DNA of 64,000 nt, from the NCBI RefSeq assembly GCF_900103875.1, contig NZ_LT629705.1:4845001-4909000 (forward strand), written 5' to 3'. The stretch comes from Pseudomonas arsenicoxydans (GTDB taxonomy: Bacteria; Pseudomonadota; Gammaproteobacteria; Pseudomonadales; Pseudomonadaceae). Position numbers and translations under genes: made by a program. This document shows, in pieces, positions 57,816 to 64,000 of this stretch. How positions within the stretch are numbered: position 1 is the stretch's first letter; each line of letters starts with the position of its first letter. The notes under the pieces were generated by a model. That model ran no database searches. It was not told where the DNA came from and saw only the letters and a list, made by a program, of their open reading frames with translations.

Positions 57816-58592
57816 CTAAAAGCGCGAACGGTATTGGCAGGGGGTCATGGCCAGGTATTTGCGAAAGGCGCTGCCCATGTGGGACTGATGGGCGAACCCC
57901 GCATCCAGGGCGATGCTGGCCAAGTTCAGGTCGGTATGCTCAATCATCCGGCGAGCCGCCTGAAGCCGCACTTCAACCAGGTAGGCGTGGGGTGTCAGGC
58001 CAATGGTCTGGGTGAAATCGCGCAGAAAACGCAGCACATTGTGTCCGTAAGTGTCGGCCAGTTGTTCCAGCGTCAGGGGTTGGTGAAACTGCTCGGCGAT
58101 CTGATCCAGGACCCGGCCGAAGGATGCTGGTGCAACCTTGTCTGGCGCTTCGATTGTCGGCTGGGTCAGGCCAATAAAACCCAGGGCGCATTGCTCAAGC
58201 GCCAGATGGTCAGGTTGCGCTGCCAGCAACAGCCGCCGCATTTCGCGTGCGAGGGTCAGCGCGCGGCGATTGCCTGAAGACTGCACGCGATGGGTGACGG
58301 CGGGTAAATGTTCACTGGCAAACGGTTCGTCGAGGCGCATCAGCAGGTATTCACCGCCGCTGGCGGACTCTGAGAACACCTCGACACCGATTGGTGTATA
58401 GGCCAGGACGCCCGGCCAGGTATCAAAATCCACCCGGCGGTCGGAATCGATCGCGTGCACGCCTTGCTGACGCTCCAGCGTCACCCCGAGGGTTTGTGAC
58501 TGTGCCGCATCACGCGCGATGTAGGCGGCACGGGGCAAGAGTTGCAGGCAAACACTGCCACCGAACAATCGCTGGCTCATGACGTCAGGCAT
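57816..58592 (-). CDS. AraC family transcriptional regulator
   Basis: This 258-residue regulator has a cupin-like N-terminal sensing part (about 1-130) and a C-terminal AraC DNA-binding domain. HTH1 is around FHQPLTLEQLADTYGHNVLRFLRDF (170-195), and HTH2 is DLNLASIALDAGFAHQSHMGSAFRKYLAMTPCQYR (220-255). The first HTH reads HNVLRFLRDF where most AraC proteins have S..L.R.F, a slight departure. ATG at residue 5 (58580) is an alternative start. It diverges from the racemase gene, which it may control. Confidence 0.88.
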   Translation of the reverse strand: MPDVMSQRLFGGSVCLQLLPRAAYIARDAAQSQTLGVTLERQQGVHAIDSDRRVDFDTWPGVLAYTPIGVEVFSESASGGEYLLMRLDEPFASEHLPAVTHRVQSSGNRRALTLAREMRRLLLAAQPDHLALEQCALGFIGLTQPTIEAPDKVAPASFGRVLDQIAEQFHQPLTLEQLADTYGHNVLRFLRDFTQTIGLTPHAYLVEVRLQAARRMIEHTDLNLASIALDAGFAHQSHMGSAFRKYLAMTPCQYRSRF

Positions 58593-58670
58593 GTGAAATT
58601 TCCTGATAGATCAAAACCGGGATCCACTGGACACTCTCTCGCAAAGGGTAGCCATCAACAGGAGCACGCC

Positions 58671-59363
58671 ATGCGCACCATCGGCCTTATCGGCGGCATG
58701 AGCTGGGAGTCCAGCGCCGAGTATTACCGTCTGATCAATCAACAGGTACGCGACCGGCTCGGACCGTTGCGTTCGGCGAGATTGCTAATGTACAGCGTCG
58801 ACTTCGGGCCTGTCGAACAGGCTCAGCATGCCGGGCGCTGGGACGATGCCGCAGCGATTCTGGTCGACGCGGCGCAGCGCTTGGAGGCTGGCGGCGCGGA
58901 GTGCGTGGTGCTGTGTACCAACACCATGCACAAAGTGGCCGGGCAGATTCAGGCCGCGATCAGCATTCCGTTCTTGCACATTGCCGATCCGGCCGGCCAG
59001 GCAGCGGTCGATGCCGGGGCGCTGACGGTTGGGTTGCTGGGCACGGCGTTTACCATGGAACAGGACTTTCTCAAGGATCGGCTGAACGCAAAAGGCCTGA
59101 CGGTGCTGGTGCCGGAAGCCGAAGAGCGCCAAGCCGTGCATCGGATCATTTATGAGGAGTTGTGCGTCGGCGTGATCAGCGAGGCGTCACGCAAGGTGTA
59201 TCAAGAGGTCATCGAGTCACTGACCGGACGCGGCGCCCAGGCGATCATCCTCGGCTGCACCGAAATCGGCCTGCTGATCAAACCCGAGCACAGCGCCCTG
59301 CCCCTGCTCGACACCACCGAACTGCATGCGCAGGCGGCGGTGGCGTTTGCGTTGGGCGACTGA
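58671..59363 (+). CDS. Aspartate/glutamate racemase family protein
   Basis: The 230-residue PLP-independent racemase family member starts RTIGLIGGMSWESSAEYYRLIN. The two catalytic Cys are in CVVLCTNTMHKVA near residue 83 and IILGCTEIGLLI near 193, as in aspartate racemase (YgeA type). It may interconvert D- and L-amino acids such as aspartate or homoserine. ATG 58671 has AGGAG 7 bases upstream; the frame is open 43 codons further but has no better start. The divergent AraC regulator suggests local control. Confidence 0.92.
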   Translation: MRTIGLIGGMSWESSAEYYRLINQQVRDRLGPLRSARLLMYSVDFGPVEQAQHAGRWDDAAAILVDAAQRLEAGGAECVVLCTNTMHKVAGQIQAAISIPFLHIADPAGQAAVDAGALTVGLLGTAFTMEQDFLKDRLNAKGLTVLVPEAEERQAVHRIIYEELCVGVISEASRKVYQEVIESLTGRGAQAIILGCTEIGLLIKPEHSALPLLDTTELHAQAAVAFALGD

Positions 59364-59364
59364 C

Positions 59365-59883
59365 TTAATCGGCCGGTGTGCGACGCAGGCGAGCCATGCT
59401 CAAGGTGTCGACCAGTCGGCCATCGCGCACGGCGTAGTCACGGAACAGGCCTTCGGTCTCGAAACCGAACTTGCGGTAGAGCCCGATGGCCGCTTCGTTG
59501 TCGGCATACACGGACAGTTCGACCCGTCGAAGATTCATCCAGTTGTCGGCGATGTCCAGCACAGCCGCCAGCAGTTTCGAGCCCACGCCTTTGCCCTGCC
59601 ATGCCACCGCGACGCCCATGCCGAGGTTGCCGGCATGGCTGCGTCGGATCCGCGAGAACTGCTCAAGGCCAATGTTGCCGATGACCGTGCCTTGATGCAG
59701 CGCCACCAGTTGCACCACGCGTTCGTTATCCGGTGCAAGGCGTTTGCGCCAGACCTCGGTGGATTGAAACGGCATTTGCAACACCTGGCGGGTGATGGCC
59801 GGGTCGTTGTAGAGCGCGGTGACGCCGTCGATGTGGGATTCGTTGAAGCGTTCGAGGGTGATGACCGGATCGGTGGCGGGCAT
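59365..59883 (-). CDS. GNAT family N-acetyltransferase
   Basis: This 172-residue acetyltransferase has the acetyl-CoA pyrophosphate loop VAWQGKGVGSKLLAAVLDIAD near residue 95 (Q-x-x-G-x-G) and the C-terminal GLYRKFGFETEGLFRDYAVRDGRLVDTLSM, typical of the RimJ/SpeG/PhnO-like group acting on amines or amino acids. ATG 59883 is preceded by AAGGA at 10 bases. It is convergent with the racemase gene, one base apart. Confidence 0.9.
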   Translation of the reverse strand: MPATDPVITLERFNESHIDGVTALYNDPAITRQVLQMPFQSTEVWRKRLAPDNERVVQLVALHQGTVIGNIGLEQFSRIRRSHAGNLGMGVAVAWQGKGVGSKLLAAVLDIADNWMNLRRVELSVYADNEAAIGLYRKFGFETEGLFRDYAVRDGRLVDTLSMARLRRTPAD

Positions 59884-60010
59884 GGGTGACTCATCCTTGA
59901 TGCAGACATGGCTGATCACTCTACAACGCTATCTCTCGGTATGGCGACATCCCCCCCTGTAGGAGTGCAATGCTGTTCACTTAAGATGGTTTTGGGGTTG
60001 GGGTTGGGGT
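59884..60010. other. Start of the gap behind the GNAT gene, ending in a G-rich tandem tract
   Basis: No gene is visible. Positions 59994-60014 read GGGGTT three times and then GGG, a perfect four-tract G-quadruplex motif directly at the outer edge of the inverted repeat that follows. Confidence 0.7.
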
Positions 60011-60824
60011 TGGGTACATATCCGTTTCTGCGGTTACGGCGGCTTATGGTTCCGCCCTGACGGCGGGTCACTTTCGAAAAGCGCGAAAGTAACCAAAGCG
60101 CTTTTGCCCCTGACGTTCGGTGCCTCGCCTAGGCTCGGCATGCCCTCGCTCCGGTCCTGCTCCGTGGGCCCGCCGCCATCGGCCATCCATGGCCGGGGGC
60201 GGCTAACCCGGCATCCATGCCGGGTTGCCCACTGCGCAGAACCTCCACTCGGCCTCACGAGGGGGCGTGTACCGCCAAAGCAAAACGAGGCGGCCTACCG
60301 GCCGGCCTGTTTGCTCAACGCTTGCGCGTCGTGATCGTTCCCATGCTCCGCGTGGGAATGCCGCCGGGGACGCTCTGCGTTCCGCTGTCGACACCAGGCT
60401 TGAGTCTTGCGCAAGGGTGACGCGGAGCGTCACGGGATGCATTCCCACGCGGAGCGTGGGAACGATCAAATAAAGCAGATCGGCGCACCGCTGTTGCTTC
60501 TCACCACTCATCAGGTCGAGCGTTAGCTCGCCTTCCGCTTTTGATTTTGATCTTGATCTTGATCTTGATCTGCCCCATCGGAAGGCCGAACGCAGGTTCT
60601 GCGCAGTGGGCAACCCGGCATGGATGCCGGGTTAGCCGCCCCCGGCCATGGATGGCCGATGGCGGCGGGCCCACGGAGCAGGACCGGAGTGAGGGCATGC
60701 CGAGCCTAGGCGAGGCACCGTACGTCAGGGGCGCTAGCGCTTGGTTACTTGGCGCTTCTCCAAGTAACCCGCCGTCAGGGCGGAACCAATAGCCGCCGTT
60801 ACCCCAAAAACGGATATGTACCCA
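60011..60824. repeat. Nested inverted-repeat island of about 0.8 kb
   Basis: The left arm (60011-60257) and right arm (60583-60824) are inverted copies of about 240 bases with scattered differences. Both carry GGGTACATATCCG at the outer end, TTCCGCCCTGACGGCGGGT, and CCCGGCATCCATGCCGGGTT at the inner end, itself a palindrome. Inside lies a second inverted pair (GATCGTTCCCATGCTCCGCG..., 60333-60361 and 60439-60467) of the Pseudomonas REP type. There is also a hexamer tract of GATCTT steps (60541-60570). Small frames here encode only repeat-derived peptides, so I call no gene. Confidence 0.9.
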
Positions 60825-60850
60825 ATCCCAAAAGCGGACAGCATTAAGCC

Positions 60851-60941
60851 TGTAGGAGTGAGCCTGCTCGCGATAGCGGACTAACACTCAAAATAGATGC
60901 CGACTGATACACCGCCATCGCGAGCAGGCTCACTCCTACAG
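60851..60941. repeat. REP pair downstream of the LysR gene
   Basis: CTGTAGGAGTGAGCCTGCTC and its inverted partner (CGCGAGCAGGCTCACTCCTA...) are separated by about 35 bases. They lie next to the LysR gene stop at 60952. Confidence 0.9.
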
Positions 60942-60951
60942 TTGACCACGG

Positions 60952-61872
60952 TCAGCTTTGGAACCACTCCCGGCGCTCATTAAAGGTGTTTTGGATCAGT
61001 TCCACGATCACCTGCACGTCAGCCCGCTGCCGGGATTCGGCATTGACCGCCATCCACACCTGGCGCTGCATCGGCTGCTCGAACAACCCGGGCAAGGCGA
61101 TCAAGCCACGATCAAACTGGCTCATGTACTGGGGCAACAAGCCGATGCAAGCGCTGCAACGGATCATCTCCAGCATCAGCTCATAAGAATGCAACTGCAC
61201 CACGCCGGCCAGGCGCTGATCCACCACGCTGTTCCATGGACGGAAACTCTCGACCTGCCGATCATGCTGCCATTGCACCAACATGAAATCGGCGAGGTCA
61301 TCGAGGCTGTCCGGCCGTGCGGCGACCCGCGAATAGCGTTTGGCGATGTGCGGCAGATACTCCAGGCACGCCAGTGGCTGGGGTTCGCTGATGGCAAAAC
61401 TCGGGCCTGGCAGCGGTGAATCAGTGCCGGCCAGCCACAACACCACATCGGCACTGATCGCTTGCAGCGCCAGTTCACTGTCCAGGGTAATGATGTCCAG
61501 CCGTACGCTGGCGTTGCGGCGCAACAGCGCCACCAGATCACGTCCAAGGATGTCATGCAGGATCGATTCGGCCACGGCCAGTCTTGTCAGCGGTTGTTCG
61601 ATCACCGGCACGTCGTGCTCATGGGCCAGGGCGATCAATTGCGCCTGAAGCTGCAACCCTTCACGGCTCAACGCCAAACCAGCGTCCTGATGATTGAACA
61701 GCGAACACTGCAATTGCGCTTCAAGCTGCGCCAAGTGTTTGCGCAACTGGGTTGATTTGATATTGAGGCTGCGGGCCGCTTGCATGAAGCAACCGCAACG
61801 GGCGCTCACCCGGAAGGATTGCGCAAGCACCGGATCGATACCGGCGGCGTGGGTGGATTGCATGAATACCAT
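60952..61872 (-). CDS. LysR family transcriptional regulator (divergent HTH)
   Basis: A 306-residue LysR-type regulator. The winged helix (AQSFRVSARCGCFMQAARSLNIKSTQLRKHLAQLEAQL, about residues 17-55) keeps the LysR pattern but with unusual residues, such as the CGCF turn. The effector domain spans about 90-300. ATG 61872 has GGGAG 7 bases upstream; ATG 61863 is possible. It diverges from nothing: the AhpD-like gene upstream runs in the same direction. Effector unknown. Confidence 0.85.
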   Translation of the reverse strand: MVFMQSTHAAGIDPVLAQSFRVSARCGCFMQAARSLNIKSTQLRKHLAQLEAQLQCSLFNHQDAGLALSREGLQLQAQLIALAHEHDVPVIEQPLTRLAVAESILHDILGRDLVALLRRNASVRLDIITLDSELALQAISADVVLWLAGTDSPLPGPSFAISEPQPLACLEYLPHIAKRYSRVAARPDSLDDLADFMLVQWQHDRQVESFRPWNSVVDQRLAGVVQLHSYELMLEMIRCSACIGLLPQYMSQFDRGLIALPGLFEQPMQRQVWMAVNAESRQRADVQVIVELIQNTFNERREWFQS

Positions 61873-61958
61873 CAATGACTCCCTGTCTTTCTGTCCTTGA
61901 AAACCTCATCCTGCGCAGCGTTTATGAACCTGACGTGACAGCGCGCTGGAAAATCGAT

Positions 61959-62399
61959 TCAGCCGCTGGGGGTTTGCCGAAAGCTCACCGCCAGGCGATT
62001 CCAGCTGTTGATGGTGGTGACGGCGATGGTCAAGTCGACCATTTCGGGTTCACTGAACTGCTCTCGGGCCAATGCATACACGTCATCCGGCACATGGCTT
62101 TCAGACAGCAACGTCACCGCTTCGGTCCAGGCCAGCGCCGCCCGTTCACGTGGGTTGAAGAAGCCGCTGTCGCGCCACACAACGATCGAATACAAGCGCC
62201 GGTCGGTCTCGCCCAGACGCCGCGCATCCACCGAGTGCATGTCGGTGCAGAAGGCGCAGCCGTTGATTTGCGAGGCGCGGATCTTGATCAGGTGCAACAG
62301 CGCCGGCTCGATGCTGAGGTTGCTGGTCAAGGCTTCCATGGCGATCATCGCTTTCATCGCCTTGGGCGAGGCGCTGTAGTAATCCAGGCGGGAACTCAT
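61959..62399 (-). CDS. AhpD-like/carboxymuconolactone decarboxylase family protein
   Basis: This 146-residue all-helical protein has the redox CxxC site INGCAFCTDMHSVDARRLGE near residues 47-65 and the continuing LYSIVVWRDSGFFNPRERAALAWTEAVTLL. This is the alkylhydroperoxidase AhpD-core subgroup related to carboxymuconolactone decarboxylase. Such proteins work as thiol peroxidases or reductases. I took ATG 62399 (MSSRLDYY), the start matching the family; the frame is open further upstream without support. It diverges from the MocR gene at 62604, a common arrangement in which the regulator controls the AhpD-like gene. Confidence 0.92.
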   Translation of the reverse strand: MSSRLDYYSASPKAMKAMIAMEALTSNLSIEPALLHLIKIRASQINGCAFCTDMHSVDARRLGETDRRLYSIVVWRDSGFFNPRERAALAWTEAVTLLSESHVPDDVYALAREQFSEPEMVDLTIAVTTINSWNRLAVSFRQTPSG

Positions 62400-62603
62400 G
62401 GGGCAGCCTCTCGGATTGAAGGGTTGCCTCCACGGTAGGCGCTGACGTCGGGTCGTTACAGATCCAATTGCGCGAAAAAGCAGTGGACCGCCCGGCAGCA
62501 GACCAATTGCCGCTTTTTCGCCCACGCAACTTCTGCGCGACTACCCTTGCGGGTAATCTGGCGCGACGCACACGCGCCTCAATCGCCCAGGAGCCTCGCC
62601 GGT

Positions 62604-64000
62604 ATGGAACTTCATGTTGTCATCAACGGCCGCAAGGACCTGGCAGGCCAGTTGTACAACCAACTGCGCAGCGCCATTGAATCGGGCCGCCTGGCAGCCG
62701 GCACGCAATTGCCGCCCAGTCGCTTGCTGGCCGAGCAACTGGGCATTTCGCGCAAGACCATTTCCGACACCTATGCGCAGCTGACGTATGAAAACTTCCT
62801 GACCGGCGTGATTGGCAAAGGCACCTACGTCAACGCCCGGGCGGCGAAACCTGTGCCCAAGCAAAGCCATTCGGCGCTGGCAAGTTTTGAAGTGATCGAG
62901 TCCTGGCGCAACCTGCCGGTGTTTCTGCGGCATCCGACCCTGGAAGGCTCGCTGCGCTACGACTTCATCGGCGGCGCCACCAGCAAAGGGCAGTTCCCCC
63001 AAGACGATTGGCGCCGCTGCACCTCCCATGCATTGCGCCAGATCACGGCGTCCAAGGGTTTCTACAGCCTGCCCGAAGGCCTGCCGGCGCTGCGTAACGC
63101 CATCGCCCGGCATATCGCGTTTTCTCGCGGGGTCAATTGCCAGGACGAAGACGTGGTGGTCTGCAACGGCGCGCAACAGGCGCTGGACCTGATTTCCCGG
63201 GTACTGAACCGGCCAGGCAGCATCGTCGCGATGGAAGACCCCGGTTATCCGCCGGCGCGCTTGTTGTTCGGCACCCATGGCGCCACGGTGATCGGCGTGC
63301 CGGTGGATGCCGAAGGCATTCAAGTCGACAAGATTCCCCTGGGTACCCGGCTGATTTACGTCACGCCCTCCCACCAGTTCCCGTTGGGCATGCCCATGAG
63401 TCAGGCGCGCCGGGTAGCGCTGCTGGAGCGCGCGTACGAGTTGGGCGCGATCGTCATCGAGGACGATTACGACAGCGAATTCCGCTACGAAGGCCGGCCC
63501 ACCGATTCGCTGCAAAGCATGGACGAGCGCGGCATCGTCGCCTACGTCGGAACGTTTTCGAAAACCATGCTGCCGGAACTGCGACTCGGTTATGCGATTT
63601 TGCCACCGGCGATTCTCGACGCCGTGATCCGCGCCAAGCAGCTCACCGACCTGCACACCTCGACCCTGCCGCAATGGGCGCTGGCCAAATTCATCGCCGA
63701 AGGCTGCCTGCTCAAGCACATCCGCCGCTGCCATACGATCTATGCCGGGCGCCGCGAGCGGATCCTGACGCGCATGGCCGGTGATCTTTCACCGTGGCTT
63801 GCACCGGTGCCCACCACTGCCGGGTTTCACATGGTGGTGATGTGCAAGGTGCCTATCGATATTCCATTGGTCATCGAGCTGGCCAAGAAGGTCGAAGTCG
63901 GGCTCTATGCGATCGACAACTTTTACTACCAGCAAGCGCCAGAAGCCGGATTTTTCCTCGGGTTTGGCGCCATCGAGACCCTGGACATCGACACTGCCCT
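62604..64000 (+). CDS. MocR-family transcriptional regulator (PdxR-like), 3' end outside the window
   Basis: The frame is open to the window end; 465 residues are visible. It has a GntR winged helix (LYNQLRSAIESGRLAAGTQLPPSRLLAEQLGISRKTISDTYAQL, about residues 16-62), a linker and an aminotransferase-like domain. In that domain are NGAQQALDLISRVL near 193, MEDPGYPPARLLF near 213, VTPSHQFPLGMPMS near 254 and the PLP-lysine motif YVGTFSKTMLPELRLGY near 315. CAGGAG lies 9 bases before the ATG. MocR proteins sense PLP or amino compounds. The divergent AhpD-like gene is the likely target. Confidence 0.93.
   Translation, partial: MELHVVINGRKDLAGQLYNQLRSAIESGRLAAGTQLPPSRLLAEQLGISRKTISDTYAQLTYENFLTGVIGKGTYVNARAAKPVPKQSHSALASFEVIESWRNLPVFLRHPTLEGSLRYDFIGGATSKGQFPQDDWRRCTSHALRQITASKGFYSLPEGLPALRNAIARHIAFSRGVNCQDEDVVVCNGAQQALDLISRVLNRPGSIVAMEDPGYPPARLLFGTHGATVIGVPVDAEGIQVDKIPLGTRLIYVTPSHQFPLGMPMSQARRVALLERAYELGAIVIEDDYDSEFRYEGRPTDSLQSMDERGIVAYVGTFSKTMLPELRLGYAILPPAILDAVIRAKQLTDLHTSTLPQWALAKFIAEGCLLKHIRRCHTIYAGRRERILTRMAGDLSPWLAPVPTTAGFHMVVMCKVPIDIPLVIELAKKVEVGLYAIDNFYYQQAPEAGFFLGFGAIETLDIDTA

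Noticed and set aside
60203..60887. Several frames of 70-136 codons in the inverted-repeat island
   Set aside because: They translate the repeat arms and the GATCTT tract (runs of RSRSK or ILILI) and mirror each other on both arms.

Overview
The window looks like chromosome of a fluorescent-group Pseudomonas. It is GC-rich and tightly packed, with many ATGA-overlapping gene pairs and several families of Pseudomonas REP-type palindromes between genes. It carries gene sets known from pseudomonads: the GlgE/trehalose locus, muxABC-opmB, MucR, an S-type pyocin, and a set matching PA4129-PA4134 of P. aeruginosa. I see no rRNA, tRNA, IS element, integrase or CRISPR array.

Layout. (1) 1-7.3 kb, plus: end of malQ, treY, a DUF2934 protein and glgX. 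These are the maltooligosaccharide-to-trehalose and debranching arm. (2) 7.3-12.1 kb, plus: a translationally coupled cluster of an acyl-CoA-dehydrogenase-fold protein, a PIG-L deacetylase, a NodS-like methyltransferase and a GT2 glycosyltransferase. A second PIG-L paralogue with an altered active-site motif and an EEP-family phosphoesterase follow. I cannot assign a product to this cluster. (3) 12.5-13.6 kb: an autotransporter barrel without a passenger. (4) 13.8-21.6 kb, minus: glgE, treS-pep2 and glgB, the trehalose-to-alpha-glucan arm. (5) 21.8-29.3 kb: small proteins, MgtC, ccoG with an MpaR-like MocR regulator, an SDR and the MHYT-GGDEF-EAL protein MucR. (6) 29.6-38.7 kb, minus: muxA-muxB-muxC-opmB, a tripartite RND pump. 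(7) 38.8-44.2 kb, minus: tpx and a bacteriocin cassette (pyocin, immunity protein, immunity/Pyocin_S fusion). (8) 44.4-52.9 kb: YciI, DUF1254, a J-like/DUF3829 membrane pair, an octaheme c-type cytochrome with TPRs, and a membrane protein. (9) 53.0-57.2 kb: frameshifted DUF934, nitrite/sulfite reductase, an orphan ccoN and a small membrane protein. (10) 57.2-64.0 kb: an unknown protein, an AraC regulator, an Asp/Glu racemase, a GNAT, a 0.8 kb nested inverted-repeat island, a LysR regulator, an AhpD-like protein and the start of a second MocR regulator that runs off the end.

How the genes work together. Regions 1 and 4 form a cycle around trehalose. TreS interconverts trehalose and maltose, Pep2 makes maltose-1-phosphate, GlgE polymerises it, GlgB branches the glucan, and GlgX, MalQ and TreY (with TreZ, expected just left of the window) return it to trehalose. 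The unknown amino-sugar-like cluster sits between the two arms. Regions 5 and 9 together hold all six members of what is one cyanide- and low-oxygen-responsive cluster in P. aeruginosa, here split by about 27 kb, and each half has an ANR-like box.

The most unusual items are: a pyocin with two tandem copies of the HNH DNase domain, the first lacking every catalytic residue; an immunity domain fused to a toxin-less Pyocin_S protein; the uncharacterised deacetylase/methyltransferase/glycosyltransferase operon; and five copies of a long palindrome, one with a compensated base change.
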